In this document: piece by piece, positions 33,403 through 41,348 of the stretch | Position numbering within the stretch: position 1 is the first letter of the stretch | Layout of the letters: each line of letters begins with the position of its first letter | Assembly (NCBI RefSeq): GCF_030814695.1 | Contig: NZ_JAUSVL010000001.1 | Location: 2,392,227-2,456,226 of the forward strand | Length of the DNA stretch: 64,000 nt | Direction: 5' to 3' | Source of the DNA: Oligosphaera ethanolica | Lineage (GTDB): Bacteria; Verrucomicrobiota; Lentisphaeria; Oligosphaerales; Oligosphaeraceae | Position numbers and translations under genes: made by a program | Notes under the pieces: model-generated | What the model was told of the DNA's origin: nothing | What the model saw: the letters and a program-made list of their open reading frames with translations, nothing else | Database searches by the model: none

Positions 33403-35574
33403 ATGCTCCGGCGCGGGACGGTGCTGGTGCTGGTGCTGGTGCTGGTGCTGGTGCCCATGCCGGCGCTGGTGCTGGTGCCGGTGCTGGTGCTGGTGCCGGT
33501 GCTGGTGCCGGCGCGGCGCGTGCTGGTGCTGGTGGCGGCGGCGCTTGGCGTTGCCGGTCCGCTGACGGAGTCGGGGCTGCGCACGGAGGAGGTCCTATTG
33601 CCGGGCGGCGCCGGCCCGATCCTCGGTCAGGTGGACCGCTATGCGCTGCGGCGCCGCCTCGGCGCGGGCGGCTTCGGCGCAGTGTATCTGGCCGACGACA
33701 CGGTGGCGCAAATACCGGTGGCCCTGAAGACGCTGCCGGGACAGATCGCCAACAACCCCGGCGAACTGGAACGCATGCGGGAGAACTTCGCCCTGGTGCA
33801 GAAGCTGCATCATCCGCATATTGCGGCTCTGCAGCACTTGCACTGTGTTGATGTCGTTGACGCCGCGGCCAAAGATGCCCTGCGGGTGCTTTCCGGCGAC
33901 TACCTGCTGGTGATGGAATACGTCGCGGGGTCGACCCTGTCGGACTGGCGCTGTCTCTTCCCAGGACGGAAGGTGCCTCTGGCGGAGTCGCTGCGGCTCT
34001 GCAGCCAGATCGCGTCGGCTCTGGACTACGCGCACGCCGAGAAGATCGTGCATCGCGACATCAAGCCGGCGAACATCATGGTGCTGGGCGGTCTCGATGC
34101 CGATGCCCAGGTGAAGGTACTTGACTTTGGTCTGGCGGCGGAAATTCGCTCGTCCATGTCGCGGGTGTCGCAAGAGAAGGGCAGTTCGTCGGGGACGCCG
34201 CCGTATATGTCGCCGGAGCAGTGGTCGGGTCAGCGGCAGGGTGCGGCGTCGGACCAGTATTCGCTGGCGGTGCTGTTCTACGAGCTGATTTCGGGCGACG
34301 TGCCCTTCGCCAGCGCCTTCGCCATCGACGATTGGAACGTGAAGTTCAATGCCGCGACGCGCTTGACGCCCCAGCCCCTGGAAGAGCTCACGAAGCGCCA
34401 GAACGCGGCTTTGCTGCGGGGTCTGGCGAAGAATCCGTCCGAGCGCTTCGCGTCCTGCGGGGACTTCGTCGTCGCCCTGGGCGGCGAACGGCTGGCGGGG
34501 GCGCGCGTGGCGCGGTCCCGCGCGGCGCAGTCCGCCGGCGGGCGCCGCGGCGGTTCGGCCGCCCTGCGCGTGGCGGCGGCACTGGTGCTGCTCATGGCGC
34601 TGGCCATCGGCGGCGGCTATGCCTGGCGGCAGCAGCGCGAAACACGCGCTCGGCAAGTGGCAGCCCCGGCGGCGGTCCTGGCGGCGGCAGATAAGGCCCT
34701 GGCCCTGGACGGGGCCCACGCCGAGGCGAAGGCGCTCCGGGCTGAGGCCAGTCGCCATCAGTTGCGGGTGCCGGATGGCTTCCGTCTGGCGCCGGGGGCG
34801 GGGCCGGAGCCCTACACGAACACGGGCTGGGCGCAGGCAATTATTCACGAAAAAAGTGGCATCGAACTGGTGTACATTCCGGCCGGGACCTTCACCATGG
34901 GGAGTCCGGAGGGTGAGGAAAATCGGGGTAGTGATGAGACCCAGCACCAGGTGACCCTCTCCCAAGGTTTTTATCTGGGCGAGACCGAAGTGACCCAGGA
35001 GCAGTGGGAGAAGGTGACGGGGAAAACTCCGTCGTACTTCAAGAATGCCGGACGGACGGCGCCGGTGGAGAACGTGAGCTGGGACGACTGCCAGGCGTTC
35101 TGCCAGGCGGCCAGTTCGGGCCTGCGTCTGCCCATGGAGGCCGAATGGGAGTACGCCTGCCGGGCGGGGACGACGACGGCTTTCCATTATGGCGATTCGC
35201 TGGACGCGTCAATGGCCAACTTCGATGGCGATTATCCCTATGGCGAGGGGAAGAAGGGTGAAGATCGAGGGACCACCATAGCCGTGGGGCAGTTCAAGCC
35301 CAACGCCTGGGGCCTATACGATATGATCGGCAATGTCAGGGAGTGGTGCCAGGACAAGTTAGCGACGTATCCGGCGGGGCCGGTGACCTTGGCACAGCCG
35401 GCAGGACCCGCTGGCCGGGAGACGGACGATGGCGCGGTCCGCGTGCTCCGCGGCGGCAGCTGGAGCAGCAACGCCAGGTACTGCCGCTCCGCGAACCGCG
35501 ACGGGTACAGGCCGGACGACAGCTACCTCGACGACGGCCTCCGCGTGGCGCTTTCCGCGCCGCCAGTTCAATAG
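33403..35574 (+). CDS. Membrane Ser/Thr protein kinase fused to an FGE-sulfatase (SUMF1-like) domain
   Basis: 723-residue three-part protein in this frame. The kinase domain (about 79-365) has LGAGGFGAVYLA (86-97), invariant Lys in VALKTL, HRDIKPANIM (217-226), DFGLA (241-245) and SPEQW (270-274), all intact. A membrane helix VAAALVLLMALAIGGGY lies at 390-406. The extracytoplasmic part (about 485-720) has GIELVYIPAGTFTMGSPEGE, ETEVTQEQW, PVENVSWDDCQAFC, LPMEAEWEYACRAG, GLYDMIGNVREWCQD and VLRGGSWSS, the FGE-sulfatase fold, here likely a sensor rather than an enzyme. The first 45 residues are a VLVLV run read from a GGTGCT-type repeat; a GTG at 33309 with a better ribosome site lies in another frame, so the start is uncertain. 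Confidence 0.85.
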   Translation: MLRRGTVLVLVLVLVLVPMPALVLVPVLVLVPVLVPARRVLVLVAAALGVAGPLTESGLRTEEVLLPGGAGPILGQVDRYALRRRLGAGGFGAVYLADDTVAQIPVALKTLPGQIANNPGELERMRENFALVQKLHHPHIAALQHLHCVDVVDAAAKDALRVLSGDYLLVMEYVAGSTLSDWRCLFPGRKVPLAESLRLCSQIASALDYAHAEKIVHRDIKPANIMVLGGLDADAQVKVLDFGLAAEIRSSMSRVSQEKGSSSGTPPYMSPEQWSGQRQGAASDQYSLAVLFYELISGDVPFASAFAIDDWNVKFNAATRLTPQPLEELTKRQNAALLRGLAKNPSERFASCGDFVVALGGERLAGARVARSRAAQSAGGRRGGSAALRVAAALVLLMALAIGGGYAWRQQRETRARQVAAPAAVLAAADKALALDGAHAEAKALRAEASRHQLRVPDGFRLAPGAGPEPYTNTGWAQAIIHEKSGIELVYIPAGTFTMGSPEGEENRGSDETQHQVTLSQGFYLGETEVTQEQWEKVTGKTPSYFKNAGRTAPVENVSWDDCQAFCQAASSGLRLPMEAEWEYACRAGTTTAFHYGDSLDASMANFDGDYPYGEGKKGEDRGTTIAVGQFKPNAWGLYDMIGNVREWCQDKLATYPAGPVTLAQPAGPAGRETDDGAVRVLRGGSWSSNARYCRSANRDGYRPDDSYLDDGLRVALSAPPVQ
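33420..33536. repeat. GGTGCT hexanucleotide tract at the kinase N-terminus
   Basis: Imperfect tandem GGTGCT/GGTGCC units. In the kinase frame they read Val-Leu; in the frame entered from GTG 33309 (GAGGGAG nine bases upstream) they read Gly-Ala. Hexamer slippage alone cannot switch the frame, but a one- or two-base change here would join the two frames. Confidence 0.8.
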
Positions 35575-35719
35575 GGCCATTCCCGGCCGCTTTGCTGAGC
35601 ACCGGGCTCCGCCCGGAGCGCCCTGGCCGGCCGGCGAGGCGGAGCCGCCGGCCGGCCAGGGCGAGACGAGGCAGGAGCCCGCGGGGGTTGCCAGGGGGCA
35701 GCGCCCCCTGGCCGGCACC

Positions 35720-35880
35720 AGATGGACAGTATGGACTCAATGGACATCAGCCCGCGCCGTCGCATGGGGTTAGGTCCTGGCGGGCACTAAGTTTTTCGAT
35801 GGACAACATGGACAGTATGGACTCAATGGACATCAGCCCGCGCCGTCGCATGGGGTCAGCAAGCGTCTCGTCGCGCGCAT
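35720..35880 (+). repeat. Repeat family E, copy 2, with an 86-bp direct repeat
   Basis: ATGGACAGTATGGACTCAAT and CATCAGCCCGCGCCGTCGCA occur twice, 86 bases apart (about 35722 and 35808). Just upstream (35585-35715) lie GC-rich palindromes such as CTGGCCGGCCGGC/GCCGGCCGGCCAG and CCAGGGGGCAGCGCCCCCTGG; the first may act as a terminator for the kinase gene. Confidence 0.7.
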
Positions 35881-35985
35881 GTATTTCGGCCGTGGTGCGG
35901 GTGTCTCGCTCGCAGCACGGCCGCGATACGGGCGCCGGCGATGACAGAGGCTACTGGACATTCAGTACCGGATTCAACTTTCTGC

Positions 35986-36055
35986 TTGCAATGCTGTTTT
36001 TGTTCATTATTATAGACTTGTTCAACAAAAACAAACTAATGATTTATTATGAACA
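35986..36055 (+). promoter_or_regulatory. Promoter and inverted-repeat operator candidate of the AbiE-like pair
   Basis: TTGCAA (35986-35991), 16 bases, TATTAT (36008-36013). Arms TGTTCAT (36001-36007) and ATGAACA (36049-36055) form an inverted repeat spanning the -10 region and the start codon. AbiEi antitoxins repress their own promoters through inverted repeats, so this is a plausible operator. The stretch is markedly AT-rich. Confidence 0.4.
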
Positions 36056-37023
36056 AAAAACAAGATTTAACGGATGCGGTATTGACTAGCGTGAATAGGT
36101 TTTTGGCTCGTTATGGACTACCCAAAGCCCGAAAACTGCGGCGCCGGTCTGGCGGAGCGACGCGCTTTGCTTTTGGTGGTGGCGTATGTTTTGAGGTGTT
36201 TGATGTGGCCTTGCTGGCAGCCGCGAAGGTGGCTGAGGAATGCGGCTTGCGTGGCAAGGAGAAGCTATTGGCGGTGGCGCCATATTTTCCGTCTGCGACT
36301 GCCGACCGGTTGTGCAGTGCTCAGGTCAATTATGCTGACGCGGCCGGGAATCTGCATGTGCGTTTTGGTGGCCACATCTTTTGCGTCAAGAATTGTCCAC
36401 GTCCGGCGGCTTTGCTTCGTCGGGTGACTCCTGGGAGATGCTGGAATCCGCAGGGGATGAAGGTACTGTTCTTGTTGCTGACAGAGGCGTCTGTGCTGCG
36501 TTGGACCTACCGGGAGATGGCGGCGAAAAGCGGGGTCAGTCTGGGCACGGTCAGCAATGTCATTCAGGAAGCGCTGGGGCGACAATATCTGCTCAAGTGG
36601 GATAATGGCTATCGCTGGGCGAACAAGGCCCGAATGATTGATTTGTGGACGGCCAATTATGCCGAGATTCTTTTGCCCCGTCTGGAAATTGAGCGTTACC
36701 AGGGAAATACGGAGTATTTGGCCGAGGACGACGTGTTGCTGCCGGCCGGGGAAACGGCCGCCGCCATGGCAGGAATAATGAAGACCACGAACTGCCAGTT
36801 TTGGCGTCAGGGCAGCATTGCCAGGACTGTTGCGAGAAATCGCTGGCGTGCTGCGGCAAATGGGAACATTGAGGTTATGAAGGCATTCTGGCCTGAAAGC
36901 CGGACCTTTGTCAAAGCCGTTCCATGGTTGCTGGTCTATGCCGGGCTTATGGCCATGGACGACAGCCGTTGTCAGGAAGTGGCAGGGGTAATCAGGCAGC
37001 ATTATCTGGAGGCGGAACAATGA
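36049..37023 (+). CDS. AbiEi-family type IV antitoxin / winged-helix regulator
   Basis: 324 residues of the AbiEi-like type IV antitoxin family (COG4861-like). The N-terminal half is a mixed domain with LLAVAPYFPSATADRLCSAQ; a winged helix-turn-helix follows in WTYREMAAKSGVSLGTVSNVIQEAL (about residues 152-176), and the C-terminal half carries LLPRLEIERYQGN and RNRWRAAANGNIEVMKAF. Its role is to neutralise the downstream nucleotidyltransferase toxin and repress the operon. The stop overlaps the toxin start as ATGA. The gene is complete although its toxin partner is broken. Base composition is lower in GC than its neighbours, which suggests acquisition by transfer. The family call rests on pattern and gene pairing. 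Confidence 0.72.
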   Translation: MNKKQDLTDAVLTSVNRFLARYGLPKARKLRRRSGGATRFAFGGGVCFEVFDVALLAAAKVAEECGLRGKEKLLAVAPYFPSATADRLCSAQVNYADAAGNLHVRFGGHIFCVKNCPRPAALLRRVTPGRCWNPQGMKVLFLLLTEASVLRWTYREMAAKSGVSLGTVSNVIQEALGRQYLLKWDNGYRWANKARMIDLWTANYAEILLPRLEIERYQGNTEYLAEDDVLLPAGETAAAMAGIMKTTNCQFWRQGSIARTVARNRWRAAANGNIEVMKAFWPESRTFVKAVPWLLVYAGLMAMDDSRCQEVAGVIRQHYLEAEQ

Positions 37024-37819
37024 CGCCGGCCGAGGAAATACTAGCCATCGTTGCGGATGCCGTAAAGTCCTTACCTGGGCACGTGATGTTGGTCGGCGCT
37101 TATGCCCGCGACTACTGGATGCAGGCCATGCAGGTGTATGGCGCAGCCAGAATGACGTTTGACGTTGATCTCGCTTGTCGGGTTTCAACCTGGGCTGAAT
37201 TTCAAGGGATCATGGAAACGCTGAAGACGGTACATAGGCTACGTCAGGATGCCCGATTCAAGCATCGTCTCTGGCTGCGTAACGACATCTATGTTGATCG
37301 ATTCCATTCGGGGGAATTGAGGACGCCCGTGGCGACTATGCCTGGCCGCCCGATTTTGACGTGACTTTGAATGTGCAAGGCTTTCAGCTAGCCTATGAAG
37401 ACGCTGTCGAGGTCAGTATCGCCGGAACCGTTCTGAAGGTGATTCGTCCCTGCTGGCTTGCCATGTTAAAGCTCAAGTCCTATACAGATAATCCTGGCAG
37501 GACAAAGGACCTCATTGATGTCTTCTTCGTCATCGACCATTACTTTGATTTCATTGACCAAGAAAAACGGCTGTATGGTCCAGAAGCCACTGATGCTGAC
37601 GTTTTTTCCAGCGAACCCTTTGCTACGCGTATTGCGGGGGCGATCTTGATTGTCCGCGATTGCCATATTCACGGCGGGTGCACCTTGCGTTCCATACAGA
37701 CTGACATACGGAACTTCAATATCGACGACCGCTTATCACTGGTTTTTGCCCGCGTGAATTCGCTGGCGCAGAAGGAAGCGCAGGCCATGCTCAACGCGAT
37801 ATTGAGACCTTTGGATTAA
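37020..37819 (+). pseudogene. AbiEii-like nucleotidyltransferase toxin, frameshifted
   Basis: Two frames together make one AbiEii/AbiGii-type nucleotidyltransferase of about 265 residues. The first (from 37020) has VMLVGAYARDYWMQ and TFDVDLACRVSTWAEF, the nucleotidyltransferase GG/DxD-type region. It runs to LRNDIYVD and then out of frame to a stop at 37364. The second continues as IPFGGIEDARGDYAWPPDFD, NVQGFQLAYEDAVEV and RTKDLIDVFFVI to 37819. One base is missing between 37298 and 37301; adding it restores the family motif VDLIPFGGIE. The catalytic half would be made without the C-terminal half, so activity is unlikely unless this is a sequencing error or frameshifting occurs. Confidence 0.75.
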
Positions 37820-37952
37820 TGCACCTTGCACTTCCTGTCGATGTATCCGCAGATGACAATCTGAAAGCTCTCTCGGCGATCTGCGGATAGAAAAAGCGAT
37901 CAATGGCTAGACCAAGACGGTGGCTGATCTCTGCGGCGAGATGGGGTGGTGT

Positions 37953-39236
37953 ATGGCGAATGCGCACAGTGACTACGAGGATTGCGCGGTGCCGGTGGCG
38001 GGTCGGCGGGGCGCTTTGGCGATGCTGGTGGTGATGCTCGGCTTCACATTTTTTTCCGCGAGCATGTGGGCCGGCGCGACACTGGGGGCGGGGCTGGACT
38101 TTGCGCGGTTTCTCCTGGTCATTGCCATTGGCAATGCCATTTTGGGTGCGTACACGGGCGGGTTGGGCTATATCGCGGGGCGCAGCGGCCTATCGACCTC
38201 GCTGCTGATGCGGCGGTCCTTTGGGGCTGGCGCCAGTGTGTTGCCGACGTTGTTGCTGGTGGTAACGCAGGTCGGCTGGTTTGGCGTGGGCATCGCGATG
38301 TTTTCGCAGACCTTCACGACGCTGCTGGCCAGCCACGGCCTGGAGATCAACATCTGGCTGGTGATTGGCTTGTCGGGCCTGGTCATGAGTTCGAGTGCGT
38401 ATTGGGGCATCAAGGCCCTGACCATCGTCAGCGTCGTGGCCGTGCCGGCGATAGCCATTTTCGGGGTGATATCGCTGGCGATCACTGGCGGCACCCACGA
38501 CGCCGCGTGGGCGATGCTGTGGTCGTATGCGCCGGCGGCAGACGCGGCGCTGCCCATGGCCAGCGCAGTGGCGATCACCATCGGGTCGTTTATTTCCGGG
38601 GGGACCTGCACGCCCGACTTCGTGCGTTTTGCCAAAAATGGCCCGAGCGCGGCGGTCTGCACGCTGGTGGCGTTCTTTCTCGGCAATTCGCTGATGTTTT
38701 TGTTTGGCGCTGTCGGTGGCATGTTCTACCAGAGCAACGACATTTCCAACGTGTTGGTCATGCAGGGCCTGTTGCTGCCCGGACTGCTGGTGCTGGGTTT
38801 GAACATCTGGACGACGAACGACAACGCCCTCTACACGTCCGGGCTCTGCCTGGCGACGCTTACGGGGCAGCCCAAGCGCTACCTGGTGTTGTTCAACGGC
38901 CTTTGCGGGACCCTGCTGTCGCTGTGGCTGAACACCCATTTTGTGCGCTATCTGATTTTTCTGAACACGGTCATTCCGCCCATCGGCGCGATTATCATCA
39001 CCGAGTACATCATCGCCGCGCGCGGGCAAAGAAGCGGGGCGGCGGCGGGCGGGGCCGAGGGCGTCGTTGCCGCCGGCGCGAATCCAGGCGGGACGCGGGT
39101 GCAGAGCCGCGCCTGCGTGGCCTGGGCACTGGGGGCGGCCTGCGCCTTCATGCCCTGGGGCATCGCGGCACTCAACGGCATGGCCGCCGCCGCCATCAGT
39201 TACGCGCTGATGGACATCCGCAAAAACCACCGGTGA
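37953..39236 (+). CDS. codB: Cytosine permease (NCS1 family)
   Basis: Inner-membrane importer of cytosine, 427 aa with about twelve helices. The opening VPVAGRRGALAMLVVMLGFT, then FFSASMWAGATLGAGLDF, LGAYTGGLGYIAGRSGLST and VTQVGWFGVGIAMF follow E. coli CodB closely; GGTCTPDFVRFAKN and NIWTTNDNALYTSGL match the substrate-site helices. Start 37953 is preferred (GGGGTGG before it); ATG 37941 and GTG 37920 are in frame. No cytosine deaminase gene adjoins it. Confidence 0.88.
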   Translation: MANAHSDYEDCAVPVAGRRGALAMLVVMLGFTFFSASMWAGATLGAGLDFARFLLVIAIGNAILGAYTGGLGYIAGRSGLSTSLLMRRSFGAGASVLPTLLLVVTQVGWFGVGIAMFSQTFTTLLASHGLEINIWLVIGLSGLVMSSSAYWGIKALTIVSVVAVPAIAIFGVISLAITGGTHDAAWAMLWSYAPAADAALPMASAVAITIGSFISGGTCTPDFVRFAKNGPSAAVCTLVAFFLGNSLMFLFGAVGGMFYQSNDISNVLVMQGLLLPGLLVLGLNIWTTNDNALYTSGLCLATLTGQPKRYLVLFNGLCGTLLSLWLNTHFVRYLIFLNTVIPPIGAIIITEYIIAARGQRSGAAAGGAEGVVAAGANPGGTRVQSRACVAWALGAACAFMPWGIAALNGMAAAAISYALMDIRKNHR

Positions 39237-39237
39237 A

Positions 39238-39500
39238 GGTTATCGGTCAGTAACCACCCTGGTGGGGAAAACACCGGGGACAATTTGCAGGAAACCCACG
39301 GCCAGTCGCCGCCCAGCTATTACACATGGGTGGCTAACCAGGCAGCGGATTTCATAGGAGCAATGCTCTTCACATAGCATGCGGCAATCGCCGGCGCTGA
39401 GTTGATTGGTAACCATGCACAAGATCATTCGCCGAGGTTTTGAGCGCCAAAGGCGCGGCCTAAGACAGCCCAGGGCGCGTCGCCCTGGGTAAGAGTCCTA
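39238..39500 (-). repeat. Repeat family B, copy 5, joined to a partial R1 block
   Basis: TTATCGGTCAGTAACCACCC begins the reversed B copy, with CCCCGGTG hairpin and GTTGATTGGTAACCATGC at its end (39430). The following GATCATTCGCCGAGGTTTTG and CCCAGGGC/GCCCTGGG hairpin reproduce the composite at 28682. Bases 39501-39577 contain a GGGGCGACCTAAAAAAACAC stretch and no gene. Confidence 0.75.
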
Positions 39501-39577
39501 TCCGATAGGAGCCCTGTCGGGGCGACCTAAAAAAACACCGTGCAGGGCGCTTAGATACAGCAAAGGGAAGACACATA

Positions 39578-39745
39578 GTTCCATTGCCTCTTTGGCCCCA
39601 GTCAGCTGCGCCGACTGGGGCCGAAGAGGCCGAGGAACACGAGCGTAGTCGCCGTTGTACCCAGGGCGGCGCTCCGCCTTCGGCGTCGCTTGCCCTGGGC
39701 TGGTATGTTTCGCGCTTTCAGCGCTTCTGCCGCTTCGCGGCGAGG
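39578..39745 (+). repeat. Repeat family R1, copy d
   Basis: GTTCCATTGCCTCTTTGGCC, hairpin arms GGCCCCAGTC/GACTGGGGCC, CCCAGGGC/GCCCTGGG and CGCTTTCAGCGCTTCTGCCG in the family order. This copy shows the uninterrupted intron target GCTTGCCCTGGGCTGG. Confidence 0.85.
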
Positions 39746-39847
39746 GAACTGTAGGCTTTAGCGCTTCTGCCGCTTCGCGAGGGAACTGTAGGCTTCAGCG
39801 CTTCTGCCGCTTCGCGGCGAGGGAACTGTAGGCTTCGGCGCTTCTGA
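39721..39847. repeat. Short tandem repeat of about 40 bp growing from the R1 end
   Basis: The R1 tail GCGCTTCTGCCGCTTCGCGG plus CGAGGGAACTGTAGGCTT is repeated from 39721, 39761, 39798 and 39838 (40, 37 and 40 bases apart), the last copy cut short. Confidence 0.8.
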
Positions 39848-40080
39848 TTGGGGACTGGTTGGACTCCTGGGCGCGCCGCCGTCCCGGCGGCAAAAACCTG
39901 GGAGCGCCGCCGTCCCGGCGGCTTTTTTTGCTGCGTTGCTGGGGCGAGGACTCAGTGACTCATGAGGCATGGTCCCATGGATTGGACCGTGGGGACGAAT
40001 TGGACCGTGGGGAATGACTCCCGACGCCTTGGACTGATTGGGGACCGCTTGGACTTTGGGGACGCTCTGGCTGTAGATTG
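39848..40080 (+). repeat. Repeat family C, copy 3
   Basis: GGGGCGAGGACTCAGTGACT, GAGGCATGGTCCCATGG, ATTGGACCGTGGGGAC and TTGGACTGATTGGGGACC, with GCCGTCCCGGCGGC palindromes before them. Nothing further is seen up to 40154. Confidence 0.7.
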
Positions 40081-40154
40081 ACACGCAGAAGAATGCGGAT
40101 GAACCAGGAGGGAAAAACCTAATCGGCGGTAATCGGCGCAATCTGCGGATAGAA

Positions 40155-40892
40155 TTATTTACCGACGGCGAGTCGCGAGGCGAATTTTTCGGCGAGGCCG
40201 GCGGCGCGGATTTTTTCCTGCGCGGCTTCGATATTGTATTCCACGCGGAGGAGGTGTAATTCGCGGGTGTCGGTGTCGTAGGTGACCGAGCTAGCGCGGG
40301 GGTCGCTATCGCGTGGTTGGCCGACGGAGCCGATATTGATCATGACCTTGCTGTCATCGGGCACCTTGCAGTGCCTGATGTAATCGACCATGGGCAGTTC
40401 ATGGTCGGGTAGTTCGACGGCGATGAGCGGCGCATGGCTATGGCCGCAGAAGCCGAGTTGGCACGGTTGGAATTCGAAATTGCGTTTGAAGGTTCGTTCG
40501 TCCATGCAGTAGGCCCATGGATTTGGGCCGAAGGCGCCGTGGCAGAGACTGAAGATTTCGGCGTCGATATGGTTGGTGAGCTTTGACAGCCATTTGAGGT
40601 TGTCCATGGAGAGTTGCGCCTGAGTCCATTCGATGGACTGGCGGACATCGGCGCGCAGGCGTTCGACGCGGGGGTCCATGAGCAGCGTGACATATTCGTC
40701 GTGATTGCCCAGCACGCAGGGGATCTCGCGTTCACGGATGAGATTGACGCATGGTTCTGGCGCACCACCATAGCCGACGATGTCCCCGAGGCAGAGAATG
40801 AGTTCGCAGCCGTCCTTGTCGAGTGCCGCTAAGACAGCCTGCAGCGCGTCAATATTGCTGTGGATGTCGCTGATAAAACCAAGTTTTGTCAT
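40155..40892 (-). CDS. Calcineurin-like phosphoesterase (YfcE/ApaH-like, cytosolic)
   Basis: 245-residue metallophosphoesterase of the small DIHSN class. Motifs in order: ISDIHSNIDAL (residues 7-17), LGDIVGYGG, VLGNHDEYV, LCHGAFG and FCGHSHAPL, giving a full two-metal site. GDIVGYGGAP is characteristic of the subgroup near protein phosphatases and diadenosine tetraphosphatases. Start 40892 gives MTKLGFISDIHSN; the much longer upstream frame runs through a repeat element and is not credible. No signal peptide. Substrate unknown. It diverges from the ABC permease gene across a MITE-like element. Confidence 0.85.
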   Translation of the reverse strand: MTKLGFISDIHSNIDALQAVLAALDKDGCELILCLGDIVGYGGAPEPCVNLIREREIPCVLGNHDEYVTLLMDPRVERLRADVRQSIEWTQAQLSMDNLKWLSKLTNHIDAEIFSLCHGAFGPNPWAYCMDERTFKRNFEFQPCQLGFCGHSHAPLIAVELPDHELPMVDYIRHCKVPDDSKVMINIGSVGQPRDSDPRASSVTYDTDTRELHLLRVEYNIEAAQEKIRAAGLAEKFASRLAVGK

Positions 40893-40921
40893 AATCGGTG
40901 GTGTTCCGTGCGGGCGTTCAT

Positions 40922-41180
40922 GTAATCGGTCAGCGATTGATATTAGATGCACGACATGCCTCGCGCTGGCGCGGTGGGACGCGACGTGCATCGCCAATGT
41001 GGCGCCCTCCGGGCGCAATTCTAACTTGCTATCATACCCCGGGTTGCGGCGCCCTCCGGGCGCCTCACCCGGGGCTATGCATGGTGCGGCCCTCCGGGCC
41101 GAACTTGGCCTATCTGATATTGTATTGCTGCGAAGCGGCAGAAGCGCTGAAAGCGCGAATATCAACGGGTGACCGATTAC
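40922..41180. mobile_element. MITE-like element, second copy of the GTAATCGGTCA end type
   Basis: The left end (40922-40943) begins GTAATCGGTCAGCGATTGAT. The right end (41159-41180) reads on the minus strand GTAATCGGTCACCCGTTGAT. The 22-base arms differ at three positions. The 6-mer GTTCAT lies directly left (40916-40921) and one base right (41182-41187), a possible target duplication. The 259-base interior holds GGCGCCCTCCGGGCGCC-type hairpins and a reversed R1 tail GAAGCGGCAGAAGCGCTGAA. Nothing else is seen between 41188 and 41348. Confidence 0.65.
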
Positions 41181-41348
41181 TGTTCATGCGGCGGCGGGTT
41201 GCATGCCGGGGGCCGGTCGTTGTTGACCATGCTATATTAACGCTTTTTTGCGCAAAAGAAATACGCAGGGTGATATTTTTCAGCGTGCCCTGCTGGTCGC
41301 TTCGTGTCGCTGTGGCGTGGGTGGCAACAACTGGGGGTCAAACCGACC

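Noticed and set aside
33261..33851. Frame with a long Gly-Ala run, resembling a PE_PGRS or collagen-like protein
   Set aside because: The Gly-Ala run is a reading of the GGTGCT tract, and downstream it is a shadow of the kinase domain. Only its first part is kept, as a possible kinase start.
33403..35574. Formylglycine-generating enzyme activity for sulfatase maturation
   Set aside because: The FGE-like part is the outer domain of a kinase and there are no sulfatase genes nearby; a sensory or binding role is more likely. Catalytic cysteines were not confirmed.
37982..39253. Second long plus-strand frame (423 codons) inside the cytosine permease gene
   Set aside because: It is a +2 shadow produced by high-GC codon bias; the overlapping frame is a clear CodB.
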